From: Rhabdornis inornatus
Lineage: Eukaryota; Chordata; Aves; Passeriformes; Rhabdornithidae
Reading direction: 5' to 3'
Assembly (NCBI GenBank): GCA_013397075.1
Contig: VWZS01000906.1
Coordinates: 248,001-312,000, forward strand
DNA length: 64,000 nucleotides
The translations under genes and the position numbers were made by a program. Position 1 is the first letter of the stretch, and each line of letters begins with the position of its first letter. The notes below the pieces were generated by a model. The model was not told the DNA's origin, searched no databases, and worked only from the letters and a program-made list of their open reading frames with translations. Positions 9,935-22,535 of the stretch are shown here, in pieces.

Positions 9935-12900
9935 ACAGGAGGGATGTGTGGGCTTGTGGGCTCCAATCCCACAAGTTCCCCCCTGGTATAGCTAATAAGA
10001 AAAATGTTTGAGTCCATCTGACCCCCATCTGTCCTGAGAATAAAAACCTGGATAAAGGTGACAACATTGAGCTCATCTCTTGCTAGCAGGTAGTGAATCC
10101 AACACCACCCAGAGGAGAAGTTGCTTTTGGAGTTTACACTCCACTGGACACCAGAACATTCACCCTACAAGACCAACAGAGGCAGAAAAGTAATTTTCAG
10201 TGTCAGTCATTCTCAGGGCACAATGAACTTATGAAAAAAATGGAAAGTGAGGGCTGGGGTTCTGGGACCGCTGAGAAGGGATGTGGTTGAATTTTCAAGG
10301 TATACCCACGTGCTCTGATGGTGACTGATATCCATTTGCTAATTTCAGTGGTTATTAGTTGTTTTGTAATTAAATAGTGGTTTCACTGGTAGAAATATAT
10401 GACAGTATCCAAAAGATTTCAACATAGGGATTAAAAAATGAATTGTGTGTGAAGCCATGCTGAGGCCACGCCATCCTCTTCAGCTGAGGTGAGCTGGAAG
10501 GTCAGCTGGGTGGCACCCCATGAGTTTCACAGCTGGTTGTATCACACCTCTGGGGGTACAGCTGTACCCACACCCCAGAGTGGGGCGGCAGGAGGATGTA
10601 GCTTCTGAACCTGACAGCTTCTTGTTCTGTCCATTGCTTCTAATTCTTCTATTATACAAGACAAAGAGCCATCAGTCATCCCTCAGGAATTCTCTGGACT
10701 TTTCTTGTGTCTCTTATATATCTTCTTTGACCATTTATTTTCCAAACTAGAGCATCTCTCCTCCCAGGCCTTCATTCACTCATGTTACTTTGCATGAATC
10801 TTTTCCAAACATCTTATTTCCTCTGAGTGCTGTGGGACCAAAATGTCACAAACTATGGACAACAACATCCTAAGCTCCCTTAGAACCTGAATCATCCACT
10901 GAGTCAATGTGGATGTGCCAGAGACATTTGCAGCAGCACAATTACATTTTCTGCTCTGTTCTCCACTTTTTCACAATTCCCAGAGTCTGATTCGATTCAC
11001 AGTGACAGAGATTGTGGTTTGATGCAAACATCCTGAAAGGTGCCCCATAGTGTGGCCTGAGAAGGCTCAGGGCATGGATCTGTGCCCTTTTCTAGCACCA
11101 GCTGGGCAGGCTGAGATGACTTTACCCAGTCCCCTGTCACTGGCTGCTTTCATCCCTCTGGTAGCTCTGCTGCTCACGCAATAGACCCCTGGTTCATGTT
11201 CTGAGGCAGCTGGGGCTTGGCTTAAATTCTTTTAAAACATCAGGTCTTTGCTAACCCATATTTTGAAGCAGGAACAGAAAGAGGGTGGAAGTTGCCAGCA
11301 GCAGCAGAGGGTGATCCACACTTTGTATTGCTGCTATCCGAGCTGGGAGCTCAGCAGACAGAGCAGTGAGGAAGCTGCTTGGAGGCTGGAAGCAAAATCT
11401 GGTGTCTGTAAGGAGCTTGTGAACCAGGACAAGAAGCAGGACCATGGCAGTGTCCCCAAGACCTACCTTCCCAAAGTGTCACCTTCATCATCGAGGTCAG
11501 GGTGAGTTCCATTCCCAGTTCGATCAAGATGCAGAAGTCCCCAGCTACAGATGGGCCAGGAGCACAAGGCTGAACTTCCCCAAAACAATAATCAACCACA
11601 GACTTGAAAGGAAGGCCCACCTGTCCTCCCCTCCCTGGCTCTGTCTGAGAGCAGAGGCACTGGTGCTCTCTCGAAGAAGCTGCACTTGTGGTATTTTTGA
11701 CCCAGCTGGAAGAAGGATGAACCATATATCTCACTTGACAGCTTAATCTCATTATATTTCCCAGCTCTATTTCCAGGCCAAAGGGGTTTGGCTTAGCTTC
11801 AGAGAAGTGTCTAAACCCTCAGAAGCTGCTCCAAACCCAAGTCCTAAATCTTTTGATGGTCACCCATGGATGGGACTGATGTCCCATTGTCCCTAGCTGT
11901 GCACTGCAGTGGTGGACTAAGACACAACACAAGTCATCACAGAGATGTTCATCAATACCAACCCTCCATAAAGGTATTTCAAGCCACCACCTGAAGAGGA
12001 GGCACCAAGGGTCATAAAAAAGCACCAACTCACTGTTACTAAAAGGCCAAGAAGGAAATCATCTCTTTGAGACTCTGCTGGGGGTGAGCAGATTAATGGA
12101 CCACCAGCCACCATCAGAGGCACCCATTAAATGCCAGCTGGAAAGGACATGTCCTCAGTGGATATCTGCTGGAGTTCCAGGCAAATCACAGAAGGCCTGT
12201 GCAGTGAAAGCAAGTGGCAGCAGGAAATTAAGATTGCTTATAAATTCCTCAGTCTGTGCTGAAGGGAGATGGAGACCACCACTGCAGAGCCAGGGCAGGG
12301 CTGGCTTTGCATGTGTCTCTGTCCTGGTGGTCTGAAGAACAAAGAAGAAGCCAGGAGGGCGAGCAGACCTTGGGAACAGAGAGAGGCTGCAGCTGTAAAG
12401 ATGAGCCAAGCTGTCTCTGTCAGCCTGGGAAGCGAGGAAAAGAGCTGGGTGGAGAGTGCTGGTTTCACTTCTCAGCGCTTTGTGCAGATGCTGCCTTGGT
12501 GTTACGGTTCACGTAGGATTGCAGCAACCCCCTCTCAGCAAGGAACAGGCTCCAAAACTTCCTGCAAAAGCTCGGGCCATGTTCTGCCATAATTTTTGCC
12601 AGAGATTTGCCTTTCATCTCTTTGGGATGCAGCAGCAGGAGCAGGGCAGGAAGCTCCCATTACCTCTGGAGAAATTGACCCTTGATCCCAAACGACGTGC
12701 AGGTCAGGATTCGTCCTCTTTGGTTTGCATTTCTCTGCCTTTAGGAGCTGTGCTTCAGCCCACAGTGGTGATCCCAGAGCCAGCTGGCTGCATTCTGTAT
12801 ATCCAGACTGCACAGACCAGCAGAGCCTGGGCATGGACCAGGCTTCAGCTGCGCACCACTTGCCCGACAGAAGGGCCAGCTGGCTCATCCCAGCCCAGCC

Positions 12901-13208
12901 AGGCAGCCTCTACATAGCCCACATGATGGACCAGCTAATGCAGCACTGCTGCCACCAGCTCTGTCCCCTCAGGAGCACCGTCCTGGATGGGGCATCCTGC
13001 CTGAGTCCAACTAGACTCCCAACAGCTACAGCTCTGGAGCTGTTCACCATGAGGCTGCCAGTCCCAGACACCCTACAGAGGATTTCAAGCTGAATGAAGG
13101 TTTTGGTGGTTTTTCATGAGTAAGGAGAACAGCCCTGAGCTCAACAAACTGGTTTGTGGGTCATGCAAGAGAGCTGAGCTCTCTTAAGGACACGGTTGAT
13201 CTTTCTTG
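9935..13208. other. Long non-coding stretch
   Basis: About 3.3 kb without a recognised gene. Open frames reach 153 codons (12456-12917, plus) and 133 codons (11351-11752, minus). Several frames overlap on both strands at 11.2-11.75 and 12.1-13.1 kb, as expected in moderately GC-rich DNA with few stops. No transposon tail or tandem repeat was found. Confidence 0.45.
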
Positions 13209-13346
13209 GATAGAGAATGGTTTGGGTTGGAAGGGACCCTAAAGCTCATCCAGTTCCAACCCCCTGCCACAGGCAAGGACACCTTTCCACTATGTCAGGA
13301 TGCTAAATGCCCCATCCAGCCTGGCCTTGAACACTGATGGGGATAG
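13209..13346 (-). mobile_element. CR1 LINE 3' fragment
   Basis: The plus strand shows ATAGAGAATGGTTTGGGTTG, GAAGGGACCCTAAAGCTCAT, CCAGTTCCAACCCCCTGCCA, the GGCAAGGACACCTTTCCACT block and CCCCATCCAGCCTGGCCTTG. These are the complement of a CR1 tail, so the element is on the minus strand. Similarity ends after AACACTGATGGGGATAGGGG. It is a truncated dead copy. Confidence 0.9.
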
Positions 13347-14553
13347 GGGAAAACTCCTGTTCATGCATTCATCTTCTCCTGTCCCACCAGCATCTGGATG
13401 GCTCCTCTGTGCTCCGAGAAGATAAATCTCAGCTCTCAAACTTATAAATCAAATGTAAACATTATTGCCAAACACTTCCCATAAATCATCCTCTGGGATT
13501 TTGCAGCAGGGTTTCCTTATTTCCTCTTCATATTCCAGTTATTATTGGTTTTTTGGGGCACTTGGGCTCGTGTTCAGGGCTTTTCTTTTCTGGGTTGATT
13601 CCTGTAACAGTTTGGCTTCCCAGGGCAGCTGCTTTGTAACAGGGGTCTTTGGGGGCAGTGGGGAACGTGATGAGATTCTTATATATATTTTGCAGTAGTG
13701 CACCTCCCTTGGGTACACTTTGTACCACATCAACCCAGCTCTCAGATTATGAGCTCTACATAGCAAAGCTCATTGAAGTACCCAGAAATGAGTGGTGAGC
13801 TTTACCCACCAAAGACATTAAACATGCTGTGTTTAGTCATTTCACTCACTGGAAATATCTCATCAGCCTGTAATGCAGATCCACTTAAATCAACCCTTGA
13901 ACTGAAGTTCAGGAGAGCAACATCGAGGAAAACAAAGGGAAGAAATTCCCACTTGTAACATGAGCAGCTGCTACAGGCTTCCAAGATAAATGAGCACTCC
14001 ATAATACAAGAGGCATGATGGGTCTCTGATGTCAAAATGTTGTCAGGGGACAGCAACCTATGAAAGGATTTTTTTTCCCTTTTGTTAAAAAAGCTATCAA
14101 GTAGCTTTATTAGTATAAAAATTCAAGGTCACCAGAGTGTGAGGTTTTGCCCTTTACCTGTTTAGTCTGATTCCTAGAGGCCACGACTGGGGTTTTCACG
14201 CTGCAACGGTGCACAGGTGTGTTTTGTGAGCCGTGGGCAGCAGAGATTTGCATTTCATTTCCATGTCTGCCAGTGCATGGATGTTTTCCTGAATGAAAAC
14301 GAAACAGGGCAGGAGGTCCCATGGCTTGTGGCACAAATCCAAGTGGATATGGGGGTCTCCGTCCTACTGAGACCCTGCTGCACCCAGGGCAATGTTGCAC
14401 AGGGACCACAGGGATGGTGGCAGAAGATCTAATTCTCCTTTTCTTTATGTTTAATGTCTCCCTCAGCCTCTGAGCCTCAGCCCTAGGGTGAGCAAAGGGC
14501 TTCTCCTGAAACCCCCTTGGGGCCTTGGGAGCTGCAGCTGAGTCTCGGAGGAG
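13347..14553. other. Non-coding stretch
   Basis: No gene is recognised. A 182-codon minus-strand frame (14110-14658) starts inside the decamer minisatellite and owes its Cys/Ser/Gln-rich beginning to it. The remainder of that frame has no domain I know. Confidence 0.45.
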
Positions 14554-14826
14554 CTGAGGAGCAATAGGAGCAGTGGGAGCAAACTGGGAGCAGTGGGAGC
14601 ACTGGGAGCACTGGGAGCAGCTCAGGAGCAGTGGGAGCACTGGGAGCAATGGGAGCACTGGAAACAGCTCAGGAGCACTGGGAGCAGTGGGAGCAAGGGG
14701 AGTGCTGGAAGCAGTGGGAGCACTGGGAGCATTGGGAGCAATGGGAGCAGTGGGAGCACTGGGAGCAGCTCAGGAGCAGTGGGAGCACTGGGAGCACTGG
14801 GAGCATTGGGAGCACTGGGAGCAGTG
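14554..14826 (+). repeat. Decamer minisatellite
   Basis: Roughly 27 units of a 10-base motif, GGGAGCACTG, with variants (CAGTG, CAATG, CATTG). The word CAGCTCAGGAGCA recurs at 14618, 14665 and 14766, showing higher-order structure from unequal exchange. Ten is not a multiple of three, so each frame cycles through all phases with a ten-residue period. All three plus-strand frames stay open, giving GALGALGA-, EHWEQWE- and SGSTGS-type peptides. These are repeat translations, not genes. Confidence 0.95.
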
Positions 14827-17580
14827 CCGGCTGCTCTGCCGGGGTCAGCAGGGACGTGTCAGAGCCGCAGCTTTACAAACACGGAGCTGTCAAGTGTGAC
14901 ACGCCAGCCACGGGATGCTGGGCACGGCAGGGTCCCCACTGCCCGGCTGTGCCTCACACAGCCGGGACCTGGCTGCTGCCTTGGGAATGTGCCCCCAGCC
15001 CGGCTCCCACCGCAGACACTGCTCCTCACCTGCTGTGGGAGACCGGGAAAAACACCAGGATGGGGACCAGGGGAGTGGCACTAGGGGTGGGACTCACCTG
15101 ACGCTTTGGGGATGTGTGTCTGCTCCTCAGCTGGTCACCTCCAGTGATGAGCCCATCAATCTCATAAAATAAACAACAATAATATATCCAGCAAACCCAT
15201 TAAATTTTTGTTTGCCTGCTTTTCTTCCATCAGCAGATGCCATTCCCAGCCATGAAAGGCTCTGTCCCTAAACCAGCCAGCGAGAGAAGAACTGCTGTTG
15301 GCATTGGCTGTGTCGTAACTGGCCTTTAGGGCTGACCCCTTTAATTAGATTAGCAGGGGCTGGTTCATTCAGTCTGGGGGCAGAGTTGGGCAGGGACCCC
15401 TCCAGGGCCCACTCCCACTGTGTCAGGGCTTCCTCGGAGTTTTTCCCTGCATCCCACACCTCCTGCTGCCACTGTTCCCAGGGTCCTCTCCTGTGCACCC
15501 TCAGAGATGCACGGGACAAAGTGGGGAATAGTGTGAGATCTGGGCTTGTGTTTCTCCTCCCCTTTTGCCACTTCCAGGCTAAAGTAAGCTGAGGAGGTTA
15601 AAAGCAGTTCAGAAACAGCACAGGAAGAGAATAGGGATGGAGAAGAAAGGGAAGGAGGAGGAGAAGCCCTCCCTGCTCTCCCTCTGCTAGAGGAAATAAT
15701 TTAGTGTTAAGTGTCACCTCAAAGAGTTAAATCAACCAGGGTACATTGCAAAAAGGCATTTTAGCCATTTCCATAGATAATGGTTAGGTCATGTCAAGAT
15801 GCCGGCTTTCACGATGCTATCAAGCCATCCATAATTTAATGTTTAAAATGCAACCTTAGCAATACAATTAATACTGTTTTATTAGCCCACAGAGGCTTCA
15901 TGTAACTACTTAGAGCCATATAACACCAGCCCATCTCACAGCCCCGTATAAATTCCTCTGGTAAGATAAACTTTCAGGTCTGCAGTTGCAGGCACTGAAA
16001 ATCTGCAGAGCCAGCAGAAAGTAAATGGCTTTCCTGTTTGATAGAGTATCATTCTGGAGGAGCACACCTCTGGCTTCTCTGCAGAGAAATGAGTTGGTGC
16101 CAAGACCTTGGGGAGGAGGCAAGCACAGGACATACCTTGGGAACGGCCCTAAATCATCTCTTTCTGCTTCTCCCTGTCCTTCTCCCTGTATCTCTGTCTC
16201 CTTCACACCCACATGGTCCCACAGGTTTTCTCTCTCACATGGAACAGAACTATTTGTGCACCTTGCACTGTTTTCAAACAAAACCCCTCCTGCCTGCCTG
16301 CTGATGGGTTCCTGACACTGGGGTATCCCAAACCAGGTGTTCTGCACCCCCATCCTGGATCCCAGCAGGTTTTCTGCCATGTAAGGCAACTTAAGTTTAG
16401 AGTCCTGCAGCTTGGATGTCTCCACCTGAGCCAGCCATTCCTGCTCCCCTGCTTGGCAGTGCAAGGTGGGAAGCATTTGCAGTGTGTTATCCATTTGCCT
16501 CACTGGAGACATCTCCTTTGGGATGAGTTAGACCCTGGACACCACTGGCCATGTGTCTACTGAAGAGCAAGGACAGCAGCCTGAGATGCAAATATTTTCC
16601 TAAATGCAGCTGAATCTCACTCTCAAAATCTATTGCTGTTATTTGAGGAACCTGTGGAGCACATGCATGCAGGGATATTTGATGTCCTCAGCAAGGGCTG
16701 GCACAAAGTGCACTGGGTCACACATGGCATGAAACTTGCTCTTCCTGACTTGTGCCACATCACTCTTCTCTGGTACCTGCATGTGCCTCTTCCCTGCTGT
16801 GAGATTGTTCTGTCTGTGCCCATCTGGGACCTGGTGCAGGATCCTGCACAGGGAGGGAACCAGCACTGCAAAACTCCTCCAGAGACGGTGGCAGATGGAG
16901 GCTGAAGGAGCTGCTGAGGTCCTGGCCAGCACAGTCCTTTTTATGGTTGCTCTTCAGTCACTTGTGACCCTAAACAGTCTCTGGGATTGCCCTGGGTTGC
17001 TGTCTCGGTGTATCTCAGCCCAAGGCAGCCCATTTAAGTGCAAAGGCTTGAAGTGGACCTGGTTCTCCTGCTGAACACATGCCCACAGAGCTGCTCACCT
17101 GCAGACACCAGGGCAGAGCCAATTAAGCACATTAGCATGGAGCCCGGCCAGACTAATTGTGCTCTGCTTTCCCTGGGCCCTGTGAGCCTCTCTTTGGCTC
17201 ATGTAAGCTGTGGCCACTTCACTTCCACGGGCAAGAAGAGACCTCAGTGGCATCTGACCAAGCCAGGTTTTCCCAAAGCCAGCACCAGTGGCAGCAGCAC
17301 CATTCAATCCTCACGTGGGACTGAGGAGCAGCAGGTGCCCTGTGCCTCAAAAGCCATCCCTGCCCCAAGGCTCTTCAAAACCAATACATAAAGAAGGAAA
17401 AATGAAGTGTTGCCAGACTGGTATGAGCAATATAGAGAGGAGGAGGCTGATCCAGACTTAGAGGTGCTGTGGCAAAGGTGAGGTTTCGTGGCTCTCAGAT
17501 CTATGCCCACTGAAGCCACCCCATTCTTGTGCTCATCCACTGCAGGATGTATCTCAGGGATTGCTTGTCTACTCCATCAG
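14827..17580. other. Non-coding stretch with 200-codon frame
   Basis: No gene is recognised. The minus strand holds a 200-codon ATG-started frame (16512 down to 15910). I see no domain, signal peptide or repeat in it, and its end overlaps an AT-rich stretch (about 15760-15985) that looks constrained. Other frames here reach 117 codons. Confidence 0.4.
15760..15985. promoter_or_regulatory. Candidate conserved non-coding element
   Basis: This AT-leaning stretch has no repeat match and holds homeodomain-like cores (CATAATTTAATG, ACAATTAATACT), scattered CpGs and a GATAA near 15965. Its texture differs from the flanking GC-richer DNA. It may be a developmental regulatory element, but this rests on appearance only. 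Confidence 0.15.
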
Positions 17581-20500
17581 CAGAATAAAAAGCCGCTCCT
17601 GGCATTGTCATCTTCTTGTGTTTAATATTTTCCATATTTTTCTCCCTTAAAACCCTGTCTTCTCTAAATAGGTTCATCTCTGCTTTTATGTTGGAAATAA
17701 TTTTTGAGTTTGTTTGGTTGTGAAGAGGAGTCAGAGTCTGGGAACTTTAAAGAGGTCCAAATTCATAGGATAAATAAGGATTCTTCCTTTCTCCACCATA
17801 TCTGCATTAAGGTTTTATTAAATGTCAAGGTCCTACAGTGACCTCAGGGTTTGGGGGGACACAGTTCTGAGTCCAGGGTCTCATCTTCTTTGTCTTCTAC
17901 ACAACCTGACATCCAAAGATACAGGAATAAAGAGAAGAATTCACTCAAATATGTTTTGCAATTAAAGTAGAGTCACCTATTAAAAAGTAAACAGGCACCC
18001 TGCCCCCAAATTTCCTCAGGTTAAGGCTAGCCTTTCTGATTATTCCAGCCTACACTTTCTGTGCATTTTAATTATTTTACCCACACTAATGCAAACACAC
18101 AGAGAGAAGATAGACCAGGCATCCCAAATCAGTTTAATGAACGTCCTCATCTGAGAGGATTCTTTCATAATGACTGAGAGGGATGAGAAATATAACTCTC
18201 TAGCCTAGCTCCCCAAGAAGCAGCAGGGCCCCAAAGATATGAAAAAAAAAAAAAAAAAGGAGCAATTCATCTGAAGCAGCAGGAGAGAAAAGCTAATTAG
18301 AGCTGGAGACGTAAAGAATGAAAAGCTGAGCATGGAGGGCACTTTAGGGAGAAAAAGGAGGGGAGCTCAAAGAGCCACAAGCCTAAATCTGTTGTGTGAG
18401 CTGTAGGACTCACTAAACACCTGCACGAGAAGGAGAGAGCTTGTGCTTCCCACATGCTGGCAGAAAATAATGGCTTTGGGGGAAACACACCTTTCACATT
18501 CACAGGTTTTGTTCCTGGAAGAAACCTTCTGTTTCTGCCCTTGCTTCATCTTCCCTTTCTTTCTCCTGCCTACAAGCAGGTGCTGTCCCTGGCTGCCCAA
18601 ATTTGCAGGGATGCTGGTGTGAGTGTTTTCCCTCCATCTCCTCCTCTTCCCCACTGGCTCTGCCCCCCTCTCAGCACCAGCAACATCTTCCTGCTGCAGC
18701 AGGGAGCTGAGATGGGTCAGGCTGGGTCACCCTGCTCCTGGCACGATGCTGGGCATCCCCTGCACCCTGCAAGGACAGGGCGAACCACCACGACCTGCTG
18801 TGCTGGCTGCAGGGTCCGCCCATCACCCAGGGCAAAGCTAGGGAAACATCCCTGTGCTCGCTACAGGGCTGATCCTTGTTCGATGTTGAAATCAGGGCAT
18901 GGAAAGGACAAAGAATAACATAAACCAGCCCATGCTAACCCAGCAGTCACGGTGCTGCCCCTGCAAGGAACAGCAAAGCTGCAGCGCCCTTTGAGCTGCT
19001 GTACAAACAACCAAGTAGGTCCTGCCCCGGAGCACTCCCAGCCTGAAAAGCCGAAGGAGGGAGGGTGATAATCCTTTTCTCCTTGTTTCTCCAAACACAG
19101 GCTTTAGACAGTTCTGTTGCACAGAAATTGAGGGCTCATGTAGAGGGGATCAGCACTCACCCCTCTGCCCATGGGTAGCATGGATGTGGTTTATTGGGCT
19201 GGTTACAATCACCCTGTGGCTGTAGTTTGGCAGATTATTATTTTTCCGTATCTGCTTTAAGCCTGTGGAGCCTTTGAACACCAGAGCAGTAAATAATGGA
19301 GAGCAGTGGACAGTGCAAGCATATTTCCAGGTTTTTAATGCTGTTAATGCAGATGGGGGTTCAGACCTTCGTGGGCTAAAGCTGCCTGGATGTGGCTGGT
19401 GTCAGCAGGTCTCACTCAGAGCACCCCCATTTGGGGCAGGTGCAGACTCACAAGGGTGAACCTGCTGCTCACAACAAACCCATCACTCCTTCTCCCTCAC
19501 CTATCTGGGGGCAGCAGTGTTTCCCCAGAGTCATGTGCTCCGATATCAAAACAATTCCCAAAAATCAAGAGTGAGAGCTGGACTTCCATGACCAGTCAGG
19601 ACCACCAACTCCTGGGCATTCCTGTGCTCTTGACGCTCTTGTCATTCACTTGCCGTTCTCTGCAACATCAGATCAATGGGATAGGAGCAAGACAGCTGAG
19701 CTGGCTGCCTGTCTTCTTCCTTGTCCCTCTTTAACCTGCAGAGGTGTCAGGTGAAATCTCCTCTTAGAGAAAGTTGTCCTGAAATGCTCCTGCATGTCGT
19801 GAAAGAGGAACATGCACTTGGTGCAAAGCAGGGGCCCAGCTTTGCAGGGACAGGGCTGGGATATTAGAAGGGCTTAGAGACAGGACTCCTGCAGCATAAA
19901 TCCTCTCCATATTTTCCCTATCAGCAGAGTGTTCCAGATTCAGGTGTTGGCTGCACAAATCCTGGGCTAGTAGAGAGCAATGGATTACTAACAAACAAGG
20001 GAAAAGCAAGCAGAAACCTTCAGCAGTGGCCAGTTGGTCATTTAGCACGAACCAGTTTATCTTTATCAATATAAATCAGTGCACAGATTACTTCTTGCCA
20101 TAGAGGAAATACAGTTTTTGTAGGATATATTTAAGCGAAGACAGACTTTGCCTCTCCCACTGCTGTGAGACTACTTTCATTTCTAGTGCCAATTGCCTGT
20201 GTCCTGCTGTTTAGTGAGAGGAGGATTTCAGGATTTCAGAGAGTTTGATTCTCTTGTATTTAAACTCAGATAAATTCAATTGCATGGGAAATATCCATGC
20301 AAGAGAAAAGTGTTCCCCAGTGCAGGCTTTAAATCCTGTGTTAGTTTCTTTGCCTCACTTTGCTCTGAACCCACAACTATGGATTTTCAGATTTTTCACT
20401 ATGAATCCACATCAAAGTGGTGTCCAGTCCTTTCTAGGAGGGACTTCATTTCTCAGTGTCCGATCTCTTTTAACACATGTTTTAACATTAATAGAAGCAC

Positions 20501-22475
20501 ATTAAGTGGCATTAGGAAGTGGAGCAGGGGAACTGCCCTACCAGATCATATAACTAATTGCTTTGCTGCTGGTTCTGTGCTTCCTATTCCTGTGACATTC
20601 CTTTGAAGTCAGAGTGGGATGCTCTGGCATATCTGGTATATCAGGGAGCACTGAAAGGTTACTGCTTCCTAACTAAATAAGAACAGAGGAAGGGTTAATT
20701 CCCTCTGCCTGGCATCCATCACACAGCAAGGTCAGTGTCACATGTTGGGGAGGATGCTAAACTGGACACATGTTGGGAATTGGTAGCTACAAGATGCTGT
20801 ACATCCTTTCAAAACCCCTGGAGTAGAACTGGTGATGGGGGAAAAAAAATAAAATAAAAAAGCCTAAGTGGATTTGCTGTCACTCTAGGGACATGGTTGG
20901 GAATGCTTGATGGGACAAGTACATACGGATTTGCAGGTGCAGATTGGCCGTGCTTTGCATAGGATCCTGCCGAGTGCATGCTGGATAGTTTGTTTGATGC
21001 AAGTAGATTTTTCACTTTGCACCAGCCATCTGTCTCCACGGCTGTACTGAAGCATCCCACAGACAGTGTGCTACAGAGCTGCAGCACAGTCTTGTCACAG
21101 TCACACTGCTGAAAAACCTCTTGTAACATCTCCTTTGATAGATTTTCACTTCCCTCTCCACCTCGTGCATGAGAACACAGTGCAAACAGACTGAAAAATG
21201 CTTTACACAGGGGAACAGTAGCTGAAACAAAGTACTGGGCTAATTTATCTTGGGTTTAGGCAGGTTTTTCAATCCACAGGATGCATCCTCATGTCATGGA
21301 AAAGCAGGACAAATTGAAATTTTTTCAGCTATACACACCCTCTATTCCAGGGTAGGCACTCCCTGCACACCTAAAACTGATGTCCCCAAGCAGATTAGCA
21401 CGTACACTGTCTATTTAAAATGCCACCCCTGAGCAGAACAACGTTTGGAGGAATTCCAAAAGGTTCAGGCACTTGGTTAAAGTCTGAGTGGGTGTTGTGT
21501 GGTCTGGCTGTGCACTTGCAGTCAGGCTGGGCTCTTACACATCCTGGTTTTAGCTGGCTTGGAAATGCCCCAGAAATGACAGAGACACTCAGCTCTGCTA
21601 ACAGAAGCCCACAGCTCCCCTACCATAACATGGATGCAGCCATGGGGAAGAACCCTGGGAGCCAGATGAAATAAATTCAGCACCAAAAGGACCTAATCAC
21701 TGATTAGAAAGAGGAGTGGTCCATTCTTCAGCACCTAGTCATTAAATTAGGATCACTTGTCCTGCCAGGAGCAGAAGCCCATTCAGCTGTCAACCACTGG
21801 TAGCAATGCAGGACTTGGCACTGACGCAGCCCCTGGCCTCCTGCGTGTAAGAGATCAAACATGACTGCTGCAACTGTCCTTTTGGATCCTCTTTCCTGCT
21901 GTGCAGCTGGCACTGAATTGTTTGGGAACAGGCCTCAGTCAGATTTTTGTGACAGTTGTTCTTTTTTTTTTTTTCTTTTCTCTAGAAAAGGTTCTTGCTG
22001 CGTGTTTATCCTCCTGGCTCATACTGGGAGCAGCTGGGGTGACACAGGGAAGGTTGGTGGAGTTCTTCTCAAAGCACTAAACCTCTTTTCCAGGATCCTT
22101 AAGGTCTCTGTGGTTGAAAACAAAACTCTTGAGTTCAAAGAGAGTGCTTCCCACATAACAGCAGGTTTTCAATAGAAATTAGTAATTTTCCTCCCCAATT
22201 AAAAAAAAAAAGGAAAAGGCCAAAAGCAGAAAAAAACGCTATGAGATCCCACCGCTGCAGCTTGGTGGGAATGTCTCACCATTTTTTATCTTGGCTGGTG
22301 GAGCAGCAGAGCTCCAGTGTGGGAAAAAGAGCCTGAAGCCCAGCCATGTGGTCTGGGAATGCACAAGACACAGAGAGGAAGATGAGCACAAAGCCAACGG
22401 GCAGCAGAAAATGAAACTGTCTGGCTGCACAGTGTAGCTGGAGTGGGGCCAGCTCAGCCATCCACCCGTGGCAGG
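17581..22475. other. Long non-coding stretch
   Basis: About 4.9 kb without a recognised gene. Landmarks are an A17 run (18242-18258) and a T13 run followed by CTTTTCTCTAG at 21962-21984, which resembles a splice acceptor without a convincing exon. Frames reach 154 codons (18454-18918, plus), with no domain. Confidence 0.45.
18242..18258. repeat. Poly-A tract (A17)
   Basis: Seventeen consecutive A bases. No transposon body or polyadenylation signal immediately upstream suggests a retroposed gene, so it is listed as simple sequence. Confidence 0.9.
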
Positions 22476-22535
22476 CATTCCCATTCCCATTCCCATTCCC
22501 ATTCCCATTCCCATTCCCATTCCCATTCCCATTCC
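22476..22535 (+). repeat. (CATTCC)10 microsatellite
   Basis: Ten perfect, uninterrupted CATTCC units, ending in CATTCCT. CATTCC (GGAATG on the other strand) is the core of the M-CAT element bound by TEAD factors, so the tract is an array of ten TEAD cores at 6-base spacing. The perfection implies recent expansion or active homogenisation. On the minus strand it yields GMGMGM- and GNGNGN-type frames, and on the plus strand HSHSHS. These are not proteins. Binding is inference. Confidence 0.97.

Noticed and set aside
14573..15101. 108-163 codon plus-strand frames with GALGALG, EHWEQWE or SGSTGS repeats (collagen- or silk-like)
   Set aside because: All three frames are open because the 10-base minisatellite unit lacks stops. 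The peptides are repeat artefacts.
21962..22175. T13-CTTTTCTCTAG as a splice acceptor with following open frame
   Set aside because: The frame is unremarkable, no good donor follows within a plausible distance, and poly-T runs imitate acceptors.
22476..22535. (GGAATG)n as a centromeric or telomeric satellite
   Set aside because: The tract is only 60 bases, the unit is hexameric rather than GGAAT, and it is not TTAGGG. It is a microsatellite.
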